Below are positions 49,445 through 57,785 of a DNA stretch of 64,000 nt, in pieces. The notes under the pieces were generated by a model. The model made no database searches. It was not told the DNA's origin and saw only the letters and a list, made by a program, of their open reading frames with translations. Numbering within the stretch: the stretch's first letter is position 1; the number at the start of each line of letters is the position of its first letter. A program made the translations under genes and the position numbers. The DNA is from Rhizobium sp. SL42. GTDB lineage: Bacteria; Pseudomonadota; Alphaproteobacteria; Rhizobiales; Rhizobiaceae. The stretch is from NCBI RefSeq assembly GCF_021729845.1, contig NZ_CP063397.1:1316001-1380000 (forward strand). Direction: 5' to 3'.

Positions 49445-50350
49445 ATGGCCAGCATTCTGACCAACACCAATGCTATGTCTGCTCTTTCCACGCTGCGTTC
49501 GATCTCTTCCAACATGGAAGCGACACAGAACGCGATCTCCACGGGCAAGAGCGTTGCATCCGCCTCCGACAACGCTGCTTACTGGTCGATCTCGACCACG
49601 ATGAAGTCCGACAACATGGCTCTCGGCGCTGTCTCCGACGCGCTCGGCCTCGGCGCTGCCAAGGTTGATACTGCCTATGCCGGTATGGACGCAGCAATCG
49701 ACGTCGTAACGGAAATCAAGGCAAAGCTCGTCGCCGCCAAGGAACAGGGTGTCGACAAGGAAAAGATCCAGGAAGAAATCTCGCAGCTTCAGGAGCAGCT
49801 GACCTCGATCGCTGAATCCGCTTCGTTCAACGGCCAGAATTGGCTGGCGAATGAAGGTGGCGACGTGACTGTCATCACCGGCTTCGTCCGCGCTGCTGAC
49901 AACACGGTCACGGTCAAGTCGAGCACGATCACGCTTGACGACACCAACATGCTGTTCAGCGCTGACGCAGCTGGCGTTATCGACGAAGCAACCGGCATCC
50001 TGGGCGCGAACGGCACTGCCTCGTCGTCGAGCATCGTCGGCTTCGAAATCGACAACGACACCGACTCCGACACGCTCGACAACCTGCTCACGGACGTTGA
50101 AACCGCTCTGACCAGCATGGTCAGCGCCGGCGCGACGCTCGGCTCGCTGTCCAGCCGTATCGATCTGCAGTCGGAGTTTGCCGACAAGCTGTCCGACGCC
50201 GTCGAAACCGGTATCGGCCGTCTGGTTGACGCCGACATGAACGAAGAATCGACCCGCCTGAAGGCTCTGCAGACGCAGCAGCAGCTGGCGATCCAGGCTC
50301 TGTCGATCGCCAACAGCGACTCGCAGAACATCCTGTCGCTCTTCCGTTAA
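49445..50350 (+). CDS. flaA: Flagellin A
   Basis: The 301-residue filament protein has conserved ends: ASILTNTNAMSALSTLRSISSNMEATQ at the N-terminus and GRLVDADMNEESTRLKALQTQQQLAIQALSIANS at the C-terminus. The ATG at 49445 was chosen because flagellins start MASILTN; the frame opens 13 codons earlier. It has no signal peptide, as expected for flagellar type III export. It has its own leader and terminator. Names of the four copies here follow gene order only. Confidence 0.94.
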   Translation: MASILTNTNAMSALSTLRSISSNMEATQNAISTGKSVASASDNAAYWSISTTMKSDNMALGAVSDALGLGAAKVDTAYAGMDAAIDVVTEIKAKLVAAKEQGVDKEKIQEEISQLQEQLTSIAESASFNGQNWLANEGGDVTVITGFVRAADNTVTVKSSTITLDDTNMLFSADAAGVIDEATGILGANGTASSSSIVGFEIDNDTDSDTLDNLLTDVETALTSMVSAGATLGSLSSRIDLQSEFADKLSDAVETGIGRLVDADMNEESTRLKALQTQQQLAIQALSIANSDSQNILSLFR

Positions 50351-50479
50351 TCGCAAGAACGGGCCGGCCCTTGAGGGCCGACCAAACTGTCCCGACGCCG
50401 ATATGCCTTGGTGGCTGACCAGAGGCGCGCGAAGGGAAAGCTTGACTGCTCGGAGGCTGAACCGGGTAAGTGGCTACGG

Positions 50480-50510
50480 AGGTCGCGTCTGGAAACAGAC
50501 GCGACCTTTT
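50480..50510 (+). terminator. flaA terminator
   Basis: A perfect 12-bp stem (AGGTCGCGTCTG 50480-50491, loop GAAA, CAGACGCGACCT 50496-50507) is followed by TTT, C and TTTT. A weaker GC-rich hairpin lies nearer the flaA stop (about 50362-50383). Confidence 0.85.
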
Positions 50511-50706
50511 CGTTTTATTAAGCATTTTTTGTTACGCGCGCGTGCACGCGAAGATTGCAAATTATTATCGCAATCAGCCTTCCCTTCGAATTGCCTTAGG
50601 CCTTCGTTAACCAACATGCGTTTATCTGAACGCATCGAAGGGGCGAGCTAACCATTCAAATTCAGCCGGTTAGCAGGCATGACGCTGTGCGCACCTACCG
50701 GTGATA

Positions 50707-50741
50707 CCGGAATGCCCTTCCTATTCAGCCATTAAGGGGCA
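50707..50741 (+). promoter_or_regulatory. flaB leader element and ribosome-site-pairing stem
   Basis: CCGGAATGCCC starts 42 bases before the ATG. TGCCC (50713-50717) can pair with GGGCA (50737-50741), which overlaps the Shine-Dalgarno AAGGGG. A GTTAACCA word lies upstream at 50606-50613. Confidence 0.5.
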
Positions 50742-50748
50742 CACTACT

Positions 50749-51744
50749 ATGACGAGCATTTTGACAAACGTCGCCGCAATGTCGGCGCTCTCCACCCTGC
50801 GCTCTATCAGCAGCGGCATGGAAGAAACACAGTCGCGCGTTTCCTCCGGCGAGCGCGTCGGCGAAGCATCTGACAACGCAGCTTACTGGTCGATCGCAAC
50901 GACCATGAAGTCCGACAACATGGCCCTCTCGGCTGTCTCCGACGCCCTCGGCCTCGGCGCCTCCAAGGTCGATACCGCTTATGCCGGTATGGAAGCCGCC
51001 ATCGACGTCGTGAAGGAAATCAAGGCCAAGCTCGTAACGGCGACTGAAGAAGGCGTCGACAAGGCCAAGGTTCAGGAAGAGATCTCGCAGCTGCAGGGCC
51101 AGCTGATGTCGATCGCTGAATCCGCTTCGTTCAGCGGTGAGAACTGGATCGCTGGCGGTACGGACACTGCCACCACTCCGGCAGACGTCACGGTCGTTTC
51201 CGGCTTCGTCCGCGACGCCAACAACAACGTTTCCGTCAAGACCACCAGCTACACGCTTGATGCCAACACCCCAGGTAGCATGACAATGCTGTTCGGCGGC
51301 GATGGCAACGGTGCAATTGACGATGCAACCGGCATCCTCGGCACCGTCGGTGGCGATTGGTCGACAACAGACTTCGACAGCTCTACCGCAGGTGTTGACG
51401 GTGCCACGGGCGCTGTTGCCGGCATGTCAGTCTACAACCTGGATATTAACGGCTTCTCCAACGTCGATATGGCGGAAGCTTTGACCCTGGTAGACGCGGC
51501 GCTTGCAAACATGACGAGCTCCGGCGCAGACTTGGGTTCGATCTCCACTCGCATCGAACTGCAGGAAGACTTTGTTTCCACGCTCTCGGACTCGCTGGAT
51601 AGCGGTATCGGCCGTCTGGTTGACGCCGACATGAACGAAGAATCGACCCGCCTGAAGGCTCTGCAGACGCAGCAGCAGCTGGCTGTTCAGTCGCTCTCGA
51701 TCGCCAACTCTTCTTCGGAAGTCATCCTGTCGCTCTTCCGTTAA
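50749..51744 (+). CDS. flaB: Flagellin B
   Basis: The 331-residue flagellin has the same conserved ends as flaA and a somewhat longer central domain (about residues 150-250; GDGNGAIDDATGILGTVGGDWSTTDFD). The ATG at 50749 follows TTAAGGGGC. A terminator follows at 51783-51809. Confidence 0.94.
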   Translation: MTSILTNVAAMSALSTLRSISSGMEETQSRVSSGERVGEASDNAAYWSIATTMKSDNMALSAVSDALGLGASKVDTAYAGMEAAIDVVKEIKAKLVTATEEGVDKAKVQEEISQLQGQLMSIAESASFSGENWIAGGTDTATTPADVTVVSGFVRDANNNVSVKTTSYTLDANTPGSMTMLFGGDGNGAIDDATGILGTVGGDWSTTDFDSSTAGVDGATGAVAGMSVYNLDINGFSNVDMAEALTLVDAALANMTSSGADLGSISTRIELQEDFVSTLSDSLDSGIGRLVDADMNEESTRLKALQTQQQLAVQSLSIANSSSEVILSLFR

Positions 51745-51782
51745 GCCTAGGCTTTCGGTCAACAGCAAGATATCGATTTTGG

Positions 51783-51809
51783 AAAGCCGCCCTTCGGGGC
51801 GGCTTTTTT
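51783..51809 (+). terminator. flaB terminator
   Basis: AAAGCCGCCC (51783-51792), loop TTCG, GGGCGGCTTT (51797-51806) and further T. A UUCG tetraloop stem with a T-run is a strong intrinsic terminator. Confidence 0.9.
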
Positions 51810-51826
51810 ATTTATCTTCTGCGCGT

Positions 51827-51886
51827 GTTAACCATGCATTAACCATGTCCGGATTACATGAAGGTCAAGTAACGATGGATTAACCA
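51827..51886 (+). promoter_or_regulatory. (G/A)TTAACCA repeats upstream of flaC
   Basis: Three copies lie at 51827-51834 (GTTAACCA), 51838-51845 (ATTAACCA, 11 bases further) and 51879-51886 (ATTAACCA), within 155 bases of the flaC start codon. They resemble the GTTTACCA pair of flaA. Confidence 0.4.
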
Positions 51887-51937
51887 AAACGAAGAAGCGG
51901 TTAATAGCATTAGGCAAGACCATCGTTCCCGGACAAG

Positions 51938-51973
51938 CCGGGATGTCCCAGAAACTAGCCATTTTTAGGGGAC
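51938..51973 (+). promoter_or_regulatory. flaC leader element and ribosome-site-pairing stem
   Basis: CCGGGATGTCCC begins 42 bases before the GTG start. GTCCC (51945-51949) pairs with GGGAC (51969-51973), overlapping the AGGGGA ribosome site. CCCGG/CCGGG (51928-51942) makes a second small hairpin. Confidence 0.5.
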
Positions 51974-51979
51974 GCGAAA

Positions 51980-52981
51980 GTGACCAGCATTTTGACCAAC
52001 AATGCAGCTATGACTGCACTCCAAACTCTCCGCTCAATCGATGCCTCAATGGAAGGCACACAAGCTCGGGTATCGTCGGGCCTGCGTGTCGGCAATGCAT
52101 CCGACAACGCCGCTTACTGGTCGATCGCCACCACCATGAGATCAGACAATATGGCCCTCTCGGCCGTGCAGGATGCCCTCGGCCTTGGTGCGGCGAAGAT
52201 CGACACTGCTTATGCAGCGATGGACAGTGCCATCGAAGTCGTCAAGGAAATTAAGGCAAAAATCGTAACGGCAACCGAAGAGGGCGTCGATAAAAACAAG
52301 GTTCAGGAAGAAATCAGCCAGCTCCAGCAGCAGTTGATGTCTATCTCTCAAGGCGCATCTTTCAGTGGCCAAAACTGGGTTGCTGGTGGTGCTGACACCG
52401 AGAACGCTCCCGAAGACGTAACCGTTATTTCCGGCTTCGTCCGAGACAGCAGCAACAATGTTGCCGTTACGTCAACCTCCTATACGCTCGACGCCACGAC
52501 AGCTGGTGAAATGACTGTTCTGTTTGGTGGTGATGCGGACGGTGCTATCGTTGACACGACCGGTATCCTTGGCACAGTCGCATCCGACTGGAGCGCGACC
52601 GACTTTGACCCGAGTACCGCTGGCACAATCGACGCTGCGGCTGGTCTCGTCTCGACCATGTCCGTCTATACTCTGGATATCACCGGTTTCGCCACCACTG
52701 ACATGCAGGAAGCCCTGACGCTGGTGGACGCTGGCCTTGCTGCCATGACGAGTGCAGCTGCCGATCTCGGCTCGATCTCGACACGTATCGATTTGCAGGA
52801 AGATTTCGTCGGAAAGCTTACCGATTCCGTCGACTCCGGTATCGGTCGTCTGGTTGACGCAGACATGAACGAGGAATCGACCCGCCTGAAGGCCCTGCAG
52901 ACCCAGCAGCAGCTCGCCATCCAGTCGCTGTCGATTGCCAACACCGCTTCCGAAAGCATCCTGACTCTCTTCCGTCAGTAA
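51980..52981 (+). CDS. flaC: Flagellin C
   Basis: The 333-residue flagellin is closest to flaB, with the same central pattern (GDADGAIVDTTGILGTVASDWSATDFDPSTAG). The start is GTG at 51980 (VTSILTNNAAM). It has its own leader and terminator. Confidence 0.93.
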   Translation: MTSILTNNAAMTALQTLRSIDASMEGTQARVSSGLRVGNASDNAAYWSIATTMRSDNMALSAVQDALGLGAAKIDTAYAAMDSAIEVVKEIKAKIVTATEEGVDKNKVQEEISQLQQQLMSISQGASFSGQNWVAGGADTENAPEDVTVISGFVRDSSNNVAVTSTSYTLDATTAGEMTVLFGGDADGAIVDTTGILGTVASDWSATDFDPSTAGTIDAAAGLVSTMSVYTLDITGFATTDMQEALTLVDAGLAAMTSAAADLGSISTRIDLQEDFVGKLTDSVDSGIGRLVDADMNEESTRLKALQTQQQLAIQSLSIANTASESILTLFRQ

Positions 52982-53040
52982 GGGCGCCTTGGCTAGGGGC
53001 GACTTCGTCCCGCGCTGACAAGTCGGATGTATTCGGTATG

Positions 53041-53071
53041 AACCGCACCCAGAAATGGGTGCGGTTTTTTT
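53041..53071 (+). terminator. flaC terminator
   Basis: AACCGCACCC (53041-53050), 6-base loop, GGGTGCGGTT (53057-53066) and T-run to 53071. The 18-bp repeat begins immediately after it. Confidence 0.9.
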
Positions 53072-53089
53072 GTGCCTTGCGTGAGGCTG
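53072..53089. repeat. 18-bp repeat, copy 2 (flaC-flaD gap)
   Basis: This exact copy of the sequence at 39946-39963 starts one base after the flaC terminator T-run and lies 189 bases before the flaD start. It is not followed by the N9-CTAG part in either direction, so it may be an activator site rather than part of a promoter. Confidence 0.7.
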
Positions 53090-53151
53090 GCCGAATATTG
53101 CGGTTTTGCGTCGAAGCGGATTTCCGACCTTGCCAAATCGCGGTCGCGTTT

Positions 53152-53209
53152 GTTAACTGGCACCGTTAACGATTTGTTAATGGTTACGGGGACCAGCGGT
53201 ATGCTGGTC
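53152..53209 (+). promoter_or_regulatory. flaD upstream GTTAAC words and a small hairpin
   Basis: GTTAAC at 53152-53157 and 53165-53170 (13 bases apart) and GTTAAT at 53176-53181 precede GACCAGC-GGTAT-GCTGGTC (53191-53209), a 7-bp inverted repeat. Confidence 0.4.
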
Positions 53210-53232
53210 TGCATGATGCCCCTCCGTTTCCA

Positions 53233-53272
53233 CCGGTATGTTTCCGGCCTTTTGGATTGACGATTAAGGGCA
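53233..53272 (+). promoter_or_regulatory. flaD leader element
   Basis: CCGGTATG begins 45 bases before the ATG, as in the other three flagellin leaders. Pairing with the AAGGGCA ribosome site is possible from TGCCC (53217-53221) or GGCCTT (53246-53251), but is weaker than in flaA. Confidence 0.4.
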
Positions 53273-53277
53273 CCCCA

Positions 53278-54246
53278 ATGACCAGCATCATGACCAACGC
53301 TGCCGCTATGGCGGCACTGCAGACTCTGCGCTCGATCGATACGAACCTGGAGACCACCCAGAGCCGCGTTTCGTCGGGCTATCGGGTCGAGACGGCGTCG
53401 GACAATGCCGGTTACTGGTCGATCGCCACCACCATGCGTTCCGACAACGCGGCATTGTCCACCGTCTCCGATGCGCTCGGACTGGGTGCCGCCACGGTCG
53501 ATACCGCTTATACCGCGCTCGACAACGTCATCGAGGTCATGTCCTCGATCAAGGCCAAGCTGGTCGCGGCAAGCGAGCCGGGTGTCGACAAGGACAAGAT
53601 CAACGAGGAAATGAAGCAGCTGAAGAACCAGCTGGTTTCCGCGGCCCAGTCCGCGTCCTTCTCCGGTGAGAACTGGCTCTACAATACGAATGTCAACGAA
53701 CTGGGCACCAAGCAGGTCGTCTCGTCCTTCGTTCGCGGCGCAGACGGCAGCGTTCAGGTCACCACGCTGGATTTCGACACGGCCGATTCCGTCCTGATCG
53801 ATACGGAGGACGCAAGCCGCGGCTTCCTGACCAAGGCCATCGATGCCGATGCGCTGCTGGCAGCCCCGACCGGCACTGCGCGCGAATACTATCTTCTCGA
53901 CGTCGGCTCCGTCGTCCCACCGACCGGTGATCCCATCGAGATCGACGTCGACACCACGACGGAAGAACTTGATGACATGATCAGCGTCGTCGACGATCTG
54001 ATCAGCCAGCTGACCGACGCTGCCGCAACGCTTGGCGCGATTACCAGCCGTATCGAGATGCAGGACAACTTCGTCTCCAACCTGATGGACGTGATCGACA
54101 AGGGTGTCGGCCGTCTGGTCGATGCGGACATGAACGAGGAATCGACCCGTCTCAAAGCCCTGCAGACCCAGCAGCAGCTCGGCATCCAGTCGCTTTCGAT
54201 TGCCAACAGCAGCGCCGAAAAGCTGCTCACGCTGTTCCGCGAATAA
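53278..54246 (+). CDS. flaD: Flagellin D (divergent copy)
   Basis: The 322-residue flagellin keeps the conserved ends (TSIMTNAAAMAALQTLRSIDTNLETTQSRVSSG; ESTRLKALQTQQQLGIQSLSIANS) but differs from the others in the whole central domain (about 140-240: NELGTKQVVSSFVRGADGSVQV...EYYLLDVGSVVPP). It is likely a minor or specialised filament subunit. ATG at 53278 after TTAAGGG. No clear terminator follows in the 289 bases before the next gene. Confidence 0.93.
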   Translation: MTSIMTNAAAMAALQTLRSIDTNLETTQSRVSSGYRVETASDNAGYWSIATTMRSDNAALSTVSDALGLGAATVDTAYTALDNVIEVMSSIKAKLVAASEPGVDKDKINEEMKQLKNQLVSAAQSASFSGENWLYNTNVNELGTKQVVSSFVRGADGSVQVTTLDFDTADSVLIDTEDASRGFLTKAIDADALLAAPTGTAREYYLLDVGSVVPPTGDPIEIDVDTTTEELDDMISVVDDLISQLTDAAATLGAITSRIEMQDNFVSNLMDVIDKGVGRLVDADMNEESTRLKALQTQQQLGIQSLSIANSSAEKLLTLFRE

Positions 54247-54535
54247 CCGCAGCCGACGGCACCATGGTCGAATACGCCGTTTACACGGCATGGAACTTCT
54301 GGGCCGCGCGATCATCCTGGCGCGGTCCTTCGCATTCATCCTCGCGCAAGTTTGAAACCCTAGCTTCGGCCAAAGCACCCGTGGGCAGATGCGCCCGCGA
54401 CCGGCTCGATCCGAAGGTGATCTCGACATTGGAAGTGATGATGCTGCGCGTTCGGACAAGTTTGAAATTCAGTCTGCCTGAGATCGATGGCCGTTCACCG
54501 CGAACGGTCATTTTCGCCGATGGAGGCGATCGCCG

Positions 54536-55183
54536 ATGAGCATGCCATTGACCCGCCTTTTGAAGGATTTTTCGGCGCCTCCCGCGCCGGCGCCTTCGAT
54601 GTCGGCGCAGTTTGACGTAGCGGAACCGGATCCGTTCGACATGGATTTTCCCGCCTTGCCGGAACCCGTGCCGGTCGACCTCGGTGCCGAGCGTCGCGAA
54701 GCCTATGCCGAGGGGCATGAGGCGGGTGAAAAAGCCGCCGAAGAGCGTTTCGAAGTCGATCGTCAGGCGATGGAAGTCGCCCATTCCCAGGCAATTGCCG
54801 AACTCGAGGAGCGGCATCGCGCGGAACTGTCGAAGGCGCTGTCTGAAAAGCTGCCTGCCATCATCAACGAACTTTCGCTGGCGATCAGCGATCAGGTGGC
54901 GGTCGCTCTCGCTCCGCTGTTTTCCGATGCCATTGCTGAGAAGGCCGTCAGCGATCTCGCCCATCTGTTGAAAACAGCCATCAGCGCCGGCGAGGCCGGG
55001 GTGATCGAACTGCGGGGTCCAAAGGCACTGTTTACCATGTTGTCGACCCAGATGCCGGAACATCTCGGGCTTTTGCACCATGTCGAGGCGGATGATCTCG
55101 ATCTATCCGCCGAGTTTGCTGAGGCCGCACTGGTCACGCGTATTTCGGCCTTCACGGCGAGCCTCAGGAAGGTGATCGGATGA
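54536..55183 (+). CDS. FliH-like flagellar export stator protein (candidate)
   Basis: The 215-residue protein has a Pro-rich N-terminus, a long charged helix (about 50-115; [51 protein letters not shown]) of the kind found in FliH, and a C-terminal domain ([21 protein letters not shown]...[23 protein letters not shown]) that resembles the FliH end binding FliI. It overlaps motB by four bases. No other FliH is seen in this cluster, so it is a good candidate for the FliI partner, but the match is by pattern only. Confidence 0.6.
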   Translation: MSMPLTRLLKDFSAPPAPAPSMSAQFDVAEPDPFDMDFPALPEPVPVDLGAERREAYAEGHEAGEKAAEERFEVDRQAMEVAHSQAIAELEERHRAELSKALSEKLPAIINELSLAISDQVAVALAPLFSDAIAEKAVSDLAHLLKTAISAGEAGVIELRGPKALFTMLSTQMPEHLGLLHHVEADDLDLSAEFAEAALVTRISAFTASLRKVIG

Positions 55184-56469
55184 GCGACGAGAATCACCAC
55201 CACGGCAAGAACGAAATCATCATCATCAAACGCCATGGCGGCGGTGATCACGACGGTGCCCATGGTGGTGCCTGGAAGATCGCCTATGCCGACTTCATGA
55301 CGGCGATGATGGCATTCTTCCTCGTTATGTGGCTGGTCAATGCTGCAAACGAGGAGACCAAGGCCTCCGTTGCCAGCTATTTCAATCCGATCAAGCTCTC
55401 GGACGAGAAGCCGACCGAAAAAGGTTTGAAGAAGCCTGTCGATCAGGCTGAAGGCGAGCAGAAGCAGGAGCGCTCGAAAGTCGAGGCCGAGGAGCAGACC
55501 GTGGGTGCGGCTGCCGCGACCGGCGAAGACCAGACGGCAACCTCCGGCGACCAGGCGAATTATTCCGAAGCCGATTTCTTCGAAAATCCCTATTCTGTTC
55601 TGGCCGAGATTGCCCAGGAAGTCGGACAGCAGGCCAATGTCAGCGCCAAGGGCGAGGGCGGTGCCTCCGATTCCGGTCCGTCTACGGGCGCCCAGGGCGG
55701 CGAAGCCTATCGTGATCCCTTCGATCCGGATTTCTGGACCCAGCAGGTGCAGACGGCCAATACGCCGGTCGGCAAGCCGACCGATGCAACGACGCCGGCC
55801 GAGCCGCAAACCGCAGAGATCCAGCAGCAGCAGGAACCGACAGATCCGACAATGCCGGACCAGCAGGTGGCGCTGGTCGTGCCTGGACAGAAGCCGCAGC
55901 TGCAGCCGGAAATCGCAAAGGAAGCCAAGCCTGAAGAAGGCAAGACCGAGCAGCCGCAGGACGGCAAGTCCGAAATGACCGCCGAGGCCGACCTTGCAGT
56001 CCAGCAGGCATCGGCCGACAGGCTGAAAGCGCAGATAGAGGCCGAGATCGGTGGCGTATCCGGCAAGCTTGCCGAAGGTCTGATCGTCACCCCGGCCGAA
56101 GGCGGCCTCCTGGTCACGATCAGCGACCAGAGCGATCAGCCGATGTTCAGCGTCGGCTCCGCCGTGCCCCAGCGCGAAATGGTCCTGGCGATGGAGAAGA
56201 TCGGAAAGCTGCTTCAGGCCCGGCCGGGATCGATCATTATCCGTGGCCATACCGATGGCCGTCAGTTCAAGGGTACCGAGAACGACAACTGGCGCCTCTC
56301 GATGGCGCGTGCCCACAGCGCCTATTACATGCTCTTGCGCGGTGGCCTGACGGAAGATCGCGTGCAGCAGGTCTCCGGATTTGCCGACCGCCGCCTTCAG
56401 GTGCCGGATGACCCACTGGCCGATGCCAATCGACGCATTGAAATCCTGATTCAGGCGGAGCAGGGATAA
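55180..56469 (+). CDS. motB: Flagellar motor stator protein MotB
   Basis: The 429-residue stator subunit has a membrane segment at about residues 33-53 with the proton-carrying D38 in [18 protein letters not shown], a long disordered periplasmic linker (about 90-280) and an OmpA-type peptidoglycan-binding domain ([27 protein letters not shown]). The linker is longer than in E. coli MotB (308 residues), as in rhizobia where MotC adds control. Its TAA overlaps motC. Confidence 0.94.
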   Translation: MSDENHHHGKNEIIIIKRHGGGDHDGAHGGAWKIAYADFMTAMMAFFLVMWLVNAANEETKASVASYFNPIKLSDEKPTEKGLKKPVDQAEGEQKQERSKVEAEEQTVGAAAATGEDQTATSGDQANYSEADFFENPYSVLAEIAQEVGQQANVSAKGEGGASDSGPSTGAQGGEAYRDPFDPDFWTQQVQTANTPVGKPTDATTPAEPQTAEIQQQQEPTDPTMPDQQVALVVPGQKPQLQPEIAKEAKPEEGKTEQPQDGKSEMTAEADLAVQQASADRLKAQIEAEIGGVSGKLAEGLIVTPAEGGLLVTISDQSDQPMFSVGSAVPQREMVLAMEKIGKLLQARPGSIIIRGHTDGRQFKGTENDNWRLSMARAHSAYYMLLRGGLTEDRVQQVSGFADRRLQVPDDPLADANRRIEILIQAEQG

Positions 56470-57785
56470 TGACGCTCCGCAGGCTATCCATTTCGCTATT
56501 GGCACTCGCTTCGCTTGTCGCACTGGGCAATGTGTCGGCGCGTGCCAATGACATGGATACCATCCAGCCCTTCCAGATGCTGCGCTCGCTGCAGTTTGTC
56601 CAGGACACCGTGGTTCTGGGCGATCACTCGGCGGCGGAAATGCAGCGCTTCATGCTGGGAACCATCGACGAACGCCTGCGCGGCGCCGATCCGGCAATCT
56701 TCGACGATCCACGCAATGTCGATGCGGCGCTTATCTACGCCATGAGCGGCGGTAACCCGGCAACGCTGGAATTCCTGGTCGCGCGCGACATCAACGGCAA
56801 TTTCGACAATCGCATCACCGATAGCCTGCGCAAGTATCTGAGCGGCAAGGGCACTCTCATTGCCAAGTCCCTGGGCGAGATCAGCAAGGAATATCGCAAT
56901 ACGGACCTTGCGCCATACCTTGCTCTGGTCGCCGGCAATGTGACGATTACGCGCGACCCTGTTGATGCGCTGAAATTCTATGACTGGGCGCGGCTGACTG
57001 CTCCCGGCACGATCGTCGAGGAGGCAGCCCTGCGACGCTCGCTGGCGGTCGCGGTCGATGCGAAGATTGTCGACAAGGCAGGTGGTTATGCAAATCGTTA
57101 TGCGCGGCGCTACCTCTATTCACCGTATGCCAGCCAGTTTGCCGATCTCTTCGTCCAGCTTGTCGTCGAGCACTACGACGTCATCAAGCGGGAGGATATC
57201 GAAGCAACGCTGGGATACATGGACAATGATCGCCGGCGCGAGGTCTATCTACGCATTGCCCGCAAGGCGGCGATTGCCGGGCGTAAGGACCTGACCACCA
57301 TGGCTGCAGACCAGGCGAGGGCCTTGTCCGGGGCAACCGAAGGCGATGATGCGCTGGCCAATCTCTATGGCAGCCTCGCCAGCATCTCGACGGAAAATGT
57401 CGATGACGCCATGCAGGCGATCATGAACATTCCGGCTGAATCGCTTTCACCCAAGGATCTGGCGCTACGCCGGGCGGCGGAAGCCGTTGCCAAGGAGGTA
57501 CTGCGCAAACCGGAACCGCCGCCTGAAAGCCTGACGCAAGCCAACGCTAATACAACCGATGCGAATGCAGATGTGGGGGCGACGGCGGCAGCAGAGGATG
57601 ATGCGGAATTGCAGGATCCGACAGCACCACCAATCGCTGACGCCGCGCCCGAGCCGCAGCCTGTTTCGGCTGAAGCTGACGCGGCCAGTGCCGCCAATCT
57701 CGATCCGGCGGTTCGTACCTTTGTCGATACCGGGCGCTCCAAGTTGGATGCGATCGATGATCTTCTCAAGCAGGAAGGCCCATGA
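56469..57785 (+). CDS. motC: Chemotaxis/motility protein MotC
   Basis: The 438-residue periplasmic protein has a signal peptide (about 1-26) and all-helical repeats through about 320, then a disordered acidic Ala-rich tail. MotC binds MotB's periplasmic part and is needed for motor rotation in rhizobia. It overlaps motB (TAATG) and fliK (ATGA). Confidence 0.9.
   Translation: MTLRRLSISLLALASLVALGNVSARANDMDTIQPFQMLRSLQFVQDTVVLGDHSAAEMQRFMLGTIDERLRGADPAIFDDPRNVDAALIYAMSGGNPATLEFLVARDINGNFDNRITDSLRKYLSGKGTLIAKSLGEISKEYRNTDLAPYLALVAGNVTITRDPVDALKFYDWARLTAPGTIVEEAALRRSLAVAVDAKIVDKAGGYANRYARRYLYSPYASQFADLFVQLVVEHYDVIKREDIEATLGYMDNDRRREVYLRIARKAAIAGRKDLTTMAADQARALSGATEGDDALANLYGSLASISTENVDDAMQAIMNIPAESLSPKDLALRRAAEAVAKEVLRKPEPPPESLTQANANTTDANADVGATAAAEDDAELQDPTAPPIADAAPEPQPVSAEADAASAANLDPAVRTFVDTGRSKLDAIDDLLKQEGP

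Noticed and set aside
54892..56523. 543-codon minus-strand frame over the FliH-like gene and motB
   Set aside because: Antisense shadow; low-complexity Gly/Leu/Arg composition.
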